A stretch of 64,000 nucleotides of DNA from an uncultured Bacteroidales bacterium (GTDB taxonomy: Bacteria > Bacteroidota > Bacteroidia > Bacteroidales > Muribaculaceae), in the NCBI GenBank assembly GCA_958418815.1, contig CATZGB010000013.1:1-64000 (forward strand). The letters are read 5' to 3'. Below the pieces are notes generated by a model that searched no databases, had not been told where the DNA came from, and worked only from the letters and a program-made list of their open reading frames with translations. Positions 9,901 to 17,839 of the stretch are shown in pieces. Numbering within the stretch: the stretch's first letter is position 1; each line of letters opens with the position of its first letter. Position numbers and translations under genes: made by a program.

Positions 9901-10181
9901 CCGACATAGCTGATTTTCAGTGTTGCATTTGGCGATACCATCAGCGTAAAGTTACCGTCAAGATCGGTAGCTGTTCCATTGCTGGTTCCTTTCTCAATTA
10001 CTGAGGCGCCGATAACGGGACCTTCTGCATCTTCAACGACACCGGTCACCTTTATCTTCTGAGATGGCGATGCCTCAGCTGCGCTGGGTTCTGCATACGA
10101 CTGAAGCGGCATAGCAAAGGATACCGCTCCGACAAGCAGGAAACCGCACAGGAGCTTGTTTGTTAAAGTTCTCTGTTTCAT
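6990..10181 (-). CDS. SusC/RagA-family TonB-dependent transporter
   Basis: A 1063-residue outer membrane channel that imports beta-glucan oligosaccharides with TonB energy. Order seen: signal peptide (about 1-30), carboxypeptidase-like regulatory domain (about 43-118, VTGVVEDAEGPVIGASV), a plug with the SusC hallmarks LYVVDGVPL and IESMSVLKGPAASALYGSRA, then a long beta-barrel ending with Phe (LYVKF). Length is normal for the family. It starts 10 bases after the GH16 stop and is followed directly by susD. Confidence 0.95.
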   Translation of the reverse strand: MKQRTLTNKLLCGFLLVGAVSFAMPLQSYAEPSAAEASPSQKIKVTGVVEDAEGPVIGASVIEKGTSNGTATDLDGNFTLMVSPNATLKISYVGSDPVEVKATETPMTITLEQSTQMLNEVVVTALGIKRDRKALGYGLDEVKGDAFEKAKETNVINSMAGRVAGLVVSQTAGGPSGSTRVILRGSTEMTGNNQPLYVVDGVPLDNTNFGSAGTSGGYDLGDGISSINPDDIESMSVLKGPAASALYGSRASHGVILITTKKAGKEKYSVEYNGTLTFDKQLSKWDNVQQIYGMGSNGTYSIDAVSNTNKSWGPKADGSNVLRYFDGVERPYLIIPDNTSGFFRTGLTANNTVTVSSNSGNTGIRFTLTDMRNKDIVPKTHMSRDIFNLRANTSMGKVDLDFTVNYTHENVKNRPALGDSKSNVGKNLMTLATTYDQRWLRTYQDANGEYSNWNGMDPYNVNPYWDVYKNSNDSKKDLFRLHASAIYNVTSHLKIKGTAGAELNWFNFNDFKAPTTPGYESGYLQQSQFKNQMYNFELIATYNNRWCDFDFTGTAGGNIYKVDNRTNITTAQEMQIRDVVALMSFNETSLQENSYRKQINSLFAAVNLGWKNLLYLDATIRGDKSSTLPTGNNTYIYPSVSGSFVFSELIKRGDILPYGKVRLSFAQVGSDTDPYQLGLVYTKSKFTYPGYTIGFIDNTTIPNKNLKPTRTNSFEVGFETKFLNNRIGLDFTYYNQISKDQIMGIASSWATGYPYRLINAGEIQNQGIEIALNTRPIIIGDFSWDLGINFSKNNNKVRKLVDGMDMFELERASWLDVQVAAKVGENFGSIVGPDFQRNENGDILIDPATGLPMYDKSNHVLGNASWDWTGGFSTTFHYKNFGLTALFDVKVGADLYSMSARAAHESGKSLATLVGREEWYKSEEERQAAGIAKGASTWTPTGGFVAPGVIDNGDGTYRPNDIKVNPEDYWMSVCRNAPSMFIYDNSYIKCREITLTYQFPKKWLGKVVQDMSISFVTRNPFIVWKNIPDIDPDSNYNNTTGMGLEYGSLPSRKSYGFNLYVKF

Positions 10182-10190
10182 GCGTATTGA

Positions 10191-11036
10191 TTAGTTTATT
10201 TTAGTTACTTTAATCCAGTCTATATACATCGATACCGTCTGACCATCTTTTAAGGCTGTAATGCCTTCGATGTCATAGATACCGGTGAATGATCCGCCAA
10301 CAGCAAGGTTAAACAGAATATAAAAGTCATTTTGAAAATAAGGGTTACCGGTAATGTCAAAACTATGGAATTTGACATCATCTACTGATACATCTATCTT
10401 ATTGTCATTCCAAGTAAGCGTATATGTGTGATATTTGCCGTCCTGTAAATTTGAACTGGCTTCTCCGGCGAAATACTGCTGTTCGTGTCCGGCGACATCT
10501 GGCCCATAGTGGAGTGCGGTATTAACTCGTTTGTTACTTGTCCCCTCGGCAATACCTTGGGCATCTCCCATTTCCATTATATCGATTTCACCACAGGCAG
10601 GCCACTCCTGCTTATTGTTGCCCATCATCCAAAATGCGGGCCACAGACCATTTGCGGTCTCAGGCAGTTTTATACTTGCCTCAACCTTTCCATACTTGAA
10701 ATACTTTTTATTCTTAGTGTTCACGCGACCGGACACCACCTTGTTGCCGGTGCGCTTGGCTGTAAGAATTAGTACAGTCTTACCTTCGTCCTTGCCGACT
10801 TTGACCTGACTGGTACTATAGGATTGTAACTCTTGATTTGTCCATCCGGCTTCGTGCGTCTCTTTTGACCAGTAAGCAGAATTGAATGAATCAAAATCGT
10901 CAAAGAACACCACATCATCGACAGGTTCGACTACTGGCGGTGTTGGTGTCGGTTCATTTCCCGAGTCGCCACACCCTGTTAAGGCCGCTACTGCGAACGC
11001 AGAGATGAACAAATGTTTGATATTGAAAAAGACCAT
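10191..11036 (-). CDS. Glycoside hydrolase family 16 endo-beta-glucanase, lipoprotein
   Basis: An endo-acting laminarinase-type enzyme (endo-beta-1,3 or 1,3-1,4-glucanase), probably on the cell surface. I choose the ATG at 11036 rather than 11069: it gives a proper lipoprotein signal (FNIKHLF...ALTG-C22) and a leader of about 45 nt from the predicted promoter, whereas the upstream start would add 11 hydrophilic residues. The catalytic motif GEIDIME supplies nucleophile Glu150 and acid/base Glu155, with the conserved Trp-rich WPAFWMMG before it. About 281 residues, one GH16 domain after a Pro-rich linker. It is the first gene of the operon. Confidence 0.92.
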   Translation of the reverse strand: MVFFNIKHLFISAFAVAALTGCGDSGNEPTPTPPVVEPVDDVVFFDDFDSFNSAYWSKETHEAGWTNQELQSYSTSQVKVGKDEGKTVLILTAKRTGNKVVSGRVNTKNKKYFKYGKVEASIKLPETANGLWPAFWMMGNNKQEWPACGEIDIMEMGDAQGIAEGTSNKRVNTALHYGPDVAGHEQQYFAGEASSNLQDGKYHTYTLTWNDNKIDVSVDDVKFHSFDITGNPYFQNDFYILFNLAVGGSFTGIYDIEGITALKDGQTVSMYIDWIKVTKIN

Positions 11037-11088
11037 GGTATTGATTGGTTGGTTTATTTGCTCCCACATAGACCTTATATGGGTTTTG

Positions 11089-11096
11089 CAAAATTA
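11089..11096 (-). promoter_or_regulatory. PUL operon promoter -7 box
   Basis: TAATTTTG on the minus strand matches TAnnTTTG. A TTG occurs 17 bases upstream (11114-11116), shorter than the usual 19-21, as might be expected for an activator-dependent promoter. Transcription would start near 11082 and run through GH16, susC, susD, the binding protein and GH3. Confidence 0.6.
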
Positions 11097-11115
11097 CCAC
11101 CGTTCGTTATTACCA

Positions 11116-11154
11116 AGGTTTGATTACTGACATTTTGAGGTTTGTTTTCTGACA
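11116..11154 (-). promoter_or_regulatory. Paired 17-bp operator, likely bound by the hybrid regulator
   Basis: Minus-strand copies TGTCAGAAAACAAACCT (11154-11138) and TGTCAGTAATCAAACCT (11132-11116) are identical except for the central four bases. The period is 22 bases, two DNA turns, so both sites face the same side of the helix. They lie just upstream of the operon's -7 box, overlapping the -33 region, where AraC-type activators bind. Recognition by the adjacent hybrid two-component protein is inferred from position. Confidence 0.65.
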
Positions 11155-11202
11155 TATTATGCTATTATTCATAAAATCAGACATAAACACGTTTAACCTC
11201 GT

Positions 11203-14200
11203 TCAATTCTGTTCGCAAAATTTACTTGGAGACACCCCGAAGTGTTTCTTAAAGATAGTGCTGAAATACTTAGAATTAGCAAAACCTGTCACCACTGCAA
11301 CTTCTGCTACAGGCATATTTTGTTTAAGTAATTCGGCGGCTCGTTCAAGTTTCAGGATGCGGATAAATTCCTGCGGAGCCTTCCCGGTCAATGACTTCAG
11401 GCGACCAAAGAACAGCGTCCGGCTCATTGCCATCTCTCGGCATAGATGTTCAATGTCAAACTCGGTGTTTGACATATTTGCGATAATTATATCAACTGCC
11501 TTATCAACAAATGCCTTGTCAGATGCCGGCATTTCGCTTGTCTGATTGCCTTCGGTTAGTGTCGGTTCCTCGACGATTTGTGGAATTGTCTTCACTTCGA
11601 CTACGTCACCCTCGGCTCTCATCAGTGCGAGCCTCATAAGATATTCACGGATACGCTTGCGATTGTGGAGCATACCTCTGACCTTGCTTTTGAGGATGTC
11701 AAGGCTGAACGGCTTGGCGATATAGTCATCGGCTCCTTTTTCAATGCCGTTCACAATCGCGTCATGAGTGGTTTTCGCAGTAAGTAAAATGACCGGAATG
11801 CCGGCGGTGTCAGGGTTGTTCTTTATCATGCTGCACAGCTCGTCACCCTGTAGTCCGGGCATCATTACGTCTGAGATGATAATATCCGGATAGTGATTCT
11901 CAAGGAATCTTAGGGCATCCTCAGCCGAAATAGTTGACACGACATTATATTCAACCGAGAATGTTGCTGTCAAATAATTCCTGAGATCATCGTTGTCTTC
12001 GACAATCAACAATGTCTCATCCTTACTCTCAGAAACAACGGATACTACGGGAGAAGGTATGCGTATTTTATTCAAGGCCTCATTCAGATTATTCGGATTC
12101 CAGTGAATGACAGGCTCGTCATAGATACGCTTGAATGAGATTGTAAAAGTGGTTCCTGCATTCTCTTTGGATGTAAAGCCTATGTTGCCGTTGAGCATTT
12201 CCACTATACGCTTGACCTGAAGCAGACCGAAACCGTTGCCTGTTTCTTGTGACGCTCTCGCATTCTCGGCTCTATAGACATTTGTGAATATGTTTTTCTG
12301 CTCTTTCTCAGGTATGCCTATACCATTGTCGGTAATCCTGATGACAGCCTTTGACTTGTTTGCGGTTAGTGACACCTCCACTTTGCCACCTTGATTGGTA
12401 TATTTGCAGGCATTCGACATGAGGTTATCAAGCATAAGTTCAAGCAGATGTCTGTCAGCTGAAACCACTACCTGCTCATCGGGAACTTGCAGGTGAAGCG
12501 TGATGCCGCGTTTTTCACCAACATTATTGAAACAACTCAGTTCCTCCGACAATAGATAATTAAGATTGATCGGCTCGATGTTGACCTTTGCTTTTCTCGA
12601 ATCAATCTTTTCAAAATCAAGCAGCTGAGCGGTGACAGCATTAAGCTTTCGTATATTTGCGCCCGCCACATCGAGCAGATATTGAGCCTTATCCGAAAGG
12701 CCATCCTGTGCCTTAAGTTCCTCAATAGGCGACATGACCAATGACAACGGAGTACGGATGTCATGGGCCGTATTGATGAAGAATCTGATTTTGTCTTCGT
12801 CATGCTCTTTTCGCAACTGATACCATTTATACCTAATTATAAAATATATAATAAAGGCTATTATAGCCAGATAGCATATTCTGGCCCATATTGTATTCCA
12901 CCACGGTTCTTCGACAGTGATGTCAATAGAGGTTTCATCTATGACTCGTCCGTCGCTTTTACGCAACGCTTTTATTTTTAGGGTATAATTGCCCGGCGGC
13001 ACATTCCGGAAGCGGGCGGTACCGTCCATGGTCATTTCGCTCCAATCGTGGTCATACCCTTCAAGGATATACTGATAAGCGATGTCATTGCGATAGTCTA
13101 TGTTTATTGCCTCAAAATCAACATCAAACGAGTTATGACTGGCACTGAGCACTATATTCCGATTTTGCAGCATCTCAAAAAGCTCCGGTATAATCTTGGC
13201 AGACATCTCTTCGCTGATGCCGTCAATAGTGAATCGGGATATTCTCAATGGTGCGGAGTATTCAGCTACACTGATTTTGTCGGGCGACAGTCTGACTGCG
13301 CCTGCCGTACTGCCGAAAATCAAATCACCGTTAGATGTCCTTAAAATCGAGGACTTGTTATATTCTCTGGCAATTCCGTTGATAAAGTTAAGACTGGAAA
13401 CTGTTGAATCGCCTATGATTGCGAGGCCGTTGCCTGTACTTGCCCAAAGGCGTCCCTTGTCATCATACACAAGACCGTATATATCATTTGAGGGCAATCC
13501 GTCTGACATTTTTATCTCGCGTATGATTTTCCTGTTCTTATAATCATACAGGTTAAGACCACCACCTTCGGTTCCAAGCCATACTGTGGTACCTTTTGTG
13601 AACATCATCGGGATTATATATGCACTTACGTCGTGCTCTGACTGCTCTTGAAAATTGGCGTACCAGTTATAGCTGTTCGTGTCGGCATCGATGATATAAA
13701 ATCCGTTGCCGGTAGCGACACCTATACGCATCTCGTCAACGACACTGATTGACATAACGCCGTCTATCTCAAACCTATGATATAACGAGCCGTCGCTATT
13801 AAGGGCTACGAGGCAGCCGTGAGGAGAGCCGACCCATATCTTGCCATAACAGTCAGTCTGTATTGCGAAGATATAGTTCGATGACAAGGCTCCATCGCTT
13901 TGTGTCCAGTGCCCCTTGATGTTTCCCGACAAATCCATACGGTATACGCCGTCGCCATAACAACCGGCCAGTACATTTCCGTTGCCGTCCTCACACAGCG
14001 ACACAACGACTATTCCGGATAATGAATTTCTCCAGATTCCAGTACGGGGATTGTAAATGCTTATTCCGAGGTCAGTTGCATACCATATATTTCCGTCTGT
14101 CGACTCTATGATATAATTCACATTGTTGTTGACAAGAGAGTTGGGATTGTCTTTTATATGTGTAATTATCTGTATGGGCGACTGCGACAGACTCACCATT

Positions 14201-15207
14201 GTCACCCCTCCGGTATAACTGCCGATCCACAGATTGCCGTGGCCGTCATTCAACAGGGCATATATGCCGTTGCCGATAAATGAAAATTCAGGTGCGAGTT
14301 CCGTGTTGACAAACGTGGTGAGTGAGTTGTCCTTTACATTATAAGCCAGAACACCGCTACCGTCAATGCCTATGGCAAGCCGTTCCGGGCTCAGTTTGAC
14401 AATAGAACGGATTGGTTTCTTTAACAGGCTGTTTGTCGCATGGATCTGGGCAACACTGAAATCCGATAAATTCAGTTTATATAAGCCCTTGTCGAAGGCT
14501 CCGATATACAGGACATTGTTTTCCTCATCGAAATACAGGCTCTGTATATTGGTATCTTTAAGAAGCGCTACATCTTTAACGGCGTGGTCATCACGCATAA
14601 TCTTCAGTCCCGACGAAGTAGCTGCAAACAAATAACCCTTTGCAATAATAATGTCATTGACAGCCGCACCGGGCAGTATGGGACGATAATCCGTATCTGA
14701 TACGTATTTGAACAGACCGTCATTGGTTGCATACAATATACTGCCGTCACTGTTAACCAGCATCTTGTTTATCACAACATCTCCGTGACTTAAGTCGGAA
14801 AGATTGCTCGTCAATATAAAGGAGTCATATACGGGTGAATATTTGTGAATTTTGCCCGTACTTTCGTAGGCATACAAATCCCCTTTATTGAGATATAGCC
14901 GAATTAAGCGACCTGCTCTATCTCCATAGAATGAGTTGCTCTCAAGAGAGTAATTTTTTAGAATCCTGCCATTATACCTGTCTACCCCCGACTTGGTACT
15001 TATCCAAATTGCTCCATTATCATCTTCAGCAATAGAATATACCTTCTGACTACTAAGCCCTATGGAATTATCAATACGCAAAACTTCTGAAATTACAGAC
15101 TGATTCCCATAGCTTTTCTGTCCGAGAAACAAAAAAGCCATGACAAACACTACAATAAACAGTCCGTTCTTAATGCTCTTTGGTATAGTTGGCGTATAAT
15201 TACCCAT
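11203..15207 (-). CDS. Hybrid two-component system sensor/regulator (HTCS)
   Basis: A 1334-residue one-protein signalling system controlling the PUL. Order: signal peptide/anchor (1-34); periplasmic two-propeller sensor made of Reg_prop repeats (about 40-685, recurrent GxLWxGSxxGG-like units); Y_Y_Y domain (about 690-755); membrane helix (about 773-794); HisKA with FINTAHDIRTPLS, phospho-acceptor His815; HATPase (about 915-1030, with DNGIGIPEKE and GFGLLQVKRI); receiver domain with IISDVMMPG, phospho-acceptor Asp1113; AraC-type helix-turn-helix (about 1230-1334). The sensor would bind an oligosaccharide from the substrate and the C-terminus would activate the operon downstream. The -7 box (15215-15222) lies only 7 bases before the ATG, so the mRNA may be leaderless. 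Confidence 0.95.
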   Translation of the reverse strand: MGNYTPTIPKSIKNGLFIVVFVMAFLFLGQKSYGNQSVISEVLRIDNSIGLSSQKVYSIAEDDNGAIWISTKSGVDRYNGRILKNYSLESNSFYGDRAGRLIRLYLNKGDLYAYESTGKIHKYSPVYDSFILTSNLSDLSHGDVVINKMLVNSDGSILYATNDGLFKYVSDTDYRPILPGAAVNDIIIAKGYLFAATSSGLKIMRDDHAVKDVALLKDTNIQSLYFDEENNVLYIGAFDKGLYKLNLSDFSVAQIHATNSLLKKPIRSIVKLSPERLAIGIDGSGVLAYNVKDNSLTTFVNTELAPEFSFIGNGIYALLNDGHGNLWIGSYTGGVTMVSLSQSPIQIITHIKDNPNSLVNNNVNYIIESTDGNIWYATDLGISIYNPRTGIWRNSLSGIVVVSLCEDGNGNVLAGCYGDGVYRMDLSGNIKGHWTQSDGALSSNYIFAIQTDCYGKIWVGSPHGCLVALNSDGSLYHRFEIDGVMSISVVDEMRIGVATGNGFYIIDADTNSYNWYANFQEQSEHDVSAYIIPMMFTKGTTVWLGTEGGGLNLYDYKNRKIIREIKMSDGLPSNDIYGLVYDDKGRLWASTGNGLAIIGDSTVSSLNFINGIAREYNKSSILRTSNGDLIFGSTAGAVRLSPDKISVAEYSAPLRISRFTIDGISEEMSAKIIPELFEMLQNRNIVLSASHNSFDVDFEAINIDYRNDIAYQYILEGYDHDWSEMTMDGTARFRNVPPGNYTLKIKALRKSDGRVIDETSIDITVEEPWWNTIWARICYLAIIAFIIYFIIRYKWYQLRKEHDEDKIRFFINTAHDIRTPLSLVMSPIEELKAQDGLSDKAQYLLDVAGANIRKLNAVTAQLLDFEKIDSRKAKVNIEPINLNYLLSEELSCFNNVGEKRGITLHLQVPDEQVVVSADRHLLELMLDNLMSNACKYTNQGGKVEVSLTANKSKAVIRITDNGIGIPEKEQKNIFTNVYRAENARASQETGNGFGLLQVKRIVEMLNGNIGFTSKENAGTTFTISFKRIYDEPVIHWNPNNLNEALNKIRIPSPVVSVVSESKDETLLIVEDNDDLRNYLTATFSVEYNVVSTISAEDALRFLENHYPDIIISDVMMPGLQGDELCSMIKNNPDTAGIPVILLTAKTTHDAIVNGIEKGADDYIAKPFSLDILKSKVRGMLHNRKRIREYLMRLALMRAEGDVVEVKTIPQIVEEPTLTEGNQTSEMPASDKAFVDKAVDIIIANMSNTEFDIEHLCREMAMSRTLFFGRLKSLTGKAPQEFIRILKLERAAELLKQNMPVAEVAVVTGFANSKYFSTIFKKHFGVSPSKFCEQN

Positions 15208-15214
15208 AATACTA

Positions 15215-15222
15215 CAAAGTTA
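15215..15222 (-). promoter_or_regulatory. HTCS gene -7 box, very close to the ATG
   Basis: TAACTTTG on the minus strand, seven bases before the ATG. No clear -33 box is seen at the expected spacing. If used, transcription would begin at or within a base or two of the start codon. Confidence 0.45.
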
Positions 15223-15402
15223 GCTAATTTTCTCGACATAAGAGACTCTACAGCTCAATAACTTTAATATTAGCAAAGGTATTAGTGGGGTCGAATCAGG
15301 AATCGGATTCTCAGTTATGGGGTCATCATCCTTTGTGGTGCATGACGCGCACGCTGTAAGAGGAATCAGGGACATTATCATTGAAAGTATTTTGATTTTC
15401 AT
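15220..15402 (-). pseudogene. Lipoprotein stub (signal peptide with no mature domain)
   Basis: From an ATG at 15402 the frame reads a clear lipoprotein signal (MKIKILSMIMSLIPLTAC) and an acidic linker (TKDDDPITENP), as in surface PUL lipoproteins. It then ends after about 60 residues in a tail without domain character. It lies immediately upstream of the HTCS gene and overlaps its promoter. The likeliest reading is the 5' end of a PUL lipoprotein gene whose remainder was deleted. A genuine small lipoprotein cannot be excluded. Confidence 0.45.
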
Positions 15403-15406
15403 ATTT

Positions 15407-15970
15407 TCAAGTATTAATATGACGGATATACTTGGCAGGTATGCCTGCGACGATTGTATTGTCGGCGACATCCTTTTTCACGACAGCTCCGGCGGCCACT
15501 ATGGCATTTTCTCCAACAGTGACACCGGGAAGTACTATCGCCCCGGCCCCAATCCAGGCGTTTCGACGTATCACAACAGGGGCAGTAATCAGCGAATGCC
15601 GTCTTTCAGGCTCTTCGGGATGCCCTTCGGTCGCGATTTTCACACCGGGGCCGATGAACACTCCATCCTCCAGCGTTATGCCCCCTTGGTCAAGAAAAGT
15701 GCAGCCGAAATTTATGAAAACCTCTTTGCCTACCGTTGTCATTTTGCCGAAAGCGGTATAGAACGGCGGAAACATCCTCACCGTGCTGTCAAGCCGCTGC
15801 CCCCAGATGCGTTCCAGGATGGCGCGTGTCTCATCTGGCGTATGGTAGCCTGTGTTCAGCTCGGCAACAAGCCGGCGAGTATTCTCAATCTCCTCCCAGA
15901 AAAGTTCGGGAGCGGTATCGGAAACGCGTTCTCCGTTTCTCATCCGTTCAACAACTTCATCCATACTCAT
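15407..15970 (-). CDS. Maltose/galactoside O-acetyltransferase family protein
   Basis: A 187-residue cytoplasmic acetyl-CoA-dependent sugar acetyltransferase (Maa/LacA family). It has an N-terminal helical Mac domain (about 1-60) and a left-handed beta-helix built of hexapeptide repeats (FINFGCTFLDQGGITLEDGV, IGAGAIVLPGVTVGENAIV). The conserved catalytic His is in ATEGHPEEPE. Length is normal. A TAATTTTG -7 box lies at 16006-16013. It is the first higher-GC gene after the PUL and probably not part of it. The natural acceptor of such enzymes is often unknown. Confidence 0.88.
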   Translation of the reverse strand: MSMDEVVERMRNGERVSDTAPELFWEEIENTRRLVAELNTGYHTPDETRAILERIWGQRLDSTVRMFPPFYTAFGKMTTVGKEVFINFGCTFLDQGGITLEDGVFIGPGVKIATEGHPEEPERRHSLITAPVVIRRNAWIGAGAIVLPGVTVGENAIVAAGAVVKKDVADNTIVAGIPAKYIRHINT

Positions 15971-16196
15971 ACCTCAGTGATTATTTTATGCTTGTTTTAA
16001 CAGTGCAAAATTAGCTTCAAAAAAGATTGCCGTCATAACCAATGTTACGCCTGGATATACCTCTATTACGGAATCATTCATAAGCTTAAGCCCTCTGATT
16101 CACTCCACCCTCAACTGACTATGGCATAGCCGTTCACCGAACTTAAAGCCGGAATGCAATGTTACTATCTATAAACAACCTTTAAAATATGCTGTT

Positions 16197-16571
16197 ATGA
16201 CGTTCAATCAATCTGTGACCAGCGTGTTCTCCAAGTTCGTCACTTTCTCGGGACGTGCTTCCCGGTCAGAGTTCTGGTATTTCACGCTGTTTGAGTTATT
16301 CGTTTATGTGGTTCTTTCCCTGTTCGGATGGCTTTTCTCGGGGCCTGACGGCAACATTCCGGGATTCGTGAATGTGCTGGGCAGTCTCTTCGGACTTATT
16401 ACCATATTGCCTGGTCTGGCCGTAAGCGTGAGACGCATGCATGACATCGGCAAGGGGGGAGGATGGATTTTCATCTCATTAGTCCCCCTTATCGGGCAAA
16501 TCTGGTTTATTATCCTGGCCGCCACCAAAGGTGAACCCTACCCCAACCGTTTCGGCACAATCCCTGACTGA
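16197..16571 (+). CDS. DUF805 membrane protein
   Basis: A 124-residue inner membrane protein of the DUF805 family (YhaH/YhaI-like). The N-terminal signature FSGRASRSEFWYF is followed by about three membrane segments, RRMHDIGKGGGW between the second and third, and a short polar C-terminus. Its function is unknown; relatives occur near stress and mobile genes. It stands alone, with hairpins after it. Confidence 0.88.
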   Translation: MTFNQSVTSVFSKFVTFSGRASRSEFWYFTLFELFVYVVLSLFGWLFSGPDGNIPGFVNVLGSLFGLITILPGLAVSVRRMHDIGKGGGWIFISLVPLIGQIWFIILAATKGEPYPNRFGTIPD

Positions 16572-16666
16572 ACCGTCGGTATTGACATTTTCCAACGCTC
16601 CCGGCAGCTTGAATGTGGCTGTCGGGAGCGTGTCGCATTCAGACGGCAAAGATGACAACGATGAAA

Positions 16667-16702
16667 AAGAGCGGATTAGAAACCAAGTTCTAAACCGCTC
16701 TT
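16667..16702. terminator. Perfect inverted repeat downstream of DUF805
   Basis: AAGAGCGG-A-TTAGAA-loop-TTCTAA-A-CCGCTCTT forms two perfect stems interrupted only by an A/A mismatch around a five-to-six-base loop. It lies between convergent genes and can stop transcription from either side, although there is no T run. A weaker hairpin (GCTCCCGGCAGC/GCTGTCGGGAGC) precedes it near 16600. Confidence 0.55.
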
Positions 16703-16949
16703 CACGTTTCAACTATTTATTTATGAGAGCCTCAGTATCTGGTATCACTACCCGATAAAAAGGACGAGGGATGTTTATTGGAATTTTACTTTGATATGCT
16801 TGTATGTTTTCTTCATTTTATCTATATAACAACGGTTATCGTTGTTTTGATAAGCGAATGCCGCTAAAAGTGTTTAAAATTTGTTTACCACAGAGGCTAA
16901 AATCATATTCTTAACACGTTTAACTTAATCTTCACATCCTTTTGACGCG

Positions 16950-17813
16950 TCATTTCGGCGCAGGCACAGCCCCGGTGTAGAAACATCTCACCTTTCCCAC
17001 CGGCAGCTTCCCCTCGAGCAGGAGAGGAATCCTGGCGGAATCGGTGGAAAGCCACGCATCCATATTGTCGGATGTCTTCTTTCCCGAGCCGGATGTGAAT
17101 GTGAAGGTTATATGATATGCAGGATAATTCTTCTTACCAAGCGAAACCTCCTCGATTCCATCGAAATGTATCGTCAGCACCTCCTTCTGGCTTCCGGAAA
17201 ATACATTAAGGCGCACAGTCTGCCCGCTTTTCATCGCGGCATAGTCAAGATGGCGCATATAGTAAAACGAGCTGAGCATATCGAGGGTGGCCCCTGATGC
17301 CTCCAGCACTTTCTCCGACACCGAAACCTCCTCATCCTTCTTACGCTTGCGGCGATGGATGACATTGGCCTGCGTGATGTTGCCTTTCCTTGAGAAGGTC
17401 AGTTCGTCGTGATTGAAATCGCCACCTTCATAAGCGACCTTCTCATACTTGTGAGGAAGGAAGGTGCGCGAATCTATGGTGCCGCGCAATGTGTCCCTGA
17501 CCTTGTAGAACTTGTCGGCCCACGGGGCGGTCGCCCCCGTGAGGGTTGCTTTGAATCTGTTGCCCGACGAAGGCAACGTCGTGGTCAAGGCCACAGACCC
17601 CGCCTTCTTGTTTATAAGGCCCCATTTGTACATCACGTCGTAAGTCAACCTCTCCTTTGGGACTTTCCAGGTCTCAGCCCTGCCCTCGCCCATTCCGAGA
17701 GGAAACAGAAACGCCAATACCAACACTGCCCTTATCACAACATCTGTGACACCGGCCATTCTCTTTTGTCTTGATTGTATGCTCATGCTATTTTGACAGT
17801 CATCACAAGCCAA
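16950..17813 (-). CDS. DUF3108 domain protein (copy 1)
   Basis: A 287-residue exported protein. A hydrophobic signal (about residues 24-46, VVIRAVLVLAFLFPLGMG) precedes a single DUF3108-type beta-rich domain with LTYDVMYKWGLINKKAGSV and SGQTVRLNVFSG. A start at Met10 or Met19 would give a more usual signal peptide. The family is thought to be periplasmic and its function is not known. It forms a tandem pair with the next gene, 26 bases upstream. The copies share the xLxYxVxxKWGLIxxxAG opening and a similar end (YxGAVP) but differ much in between, so the duplication is old. Confidence 0.8.
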   Translation of the reverse strand: MACDDCQNSMSIQSRQKRMAGVTDVVIRAVLVLAFLFPLGMGEGRAETWKVPKERLTYDVMYKWGLINKKAGSVALTTTLPSSGNRFKATLTGATAPWADKFYKVRDTLRGTIDSRTFLPHKYEKVAYEGGDFNHDELTFSRKGNITQANVIHRRKRKKDEEVSVSEKVLEASGATLDMLSSFYYMRHLDYAAMKSGQTVRLNVFSGSQKEVLTIHFDGIEEVSLGKKNYPAYHITFTFTSGSGKKTSDNMDAWLSTDSARIPLLLEGKLPVGKVRCFYTGAVPAPK

Positions 17814-17839
17814 GGTTTAACGCTAATCCACCTGCGGCA

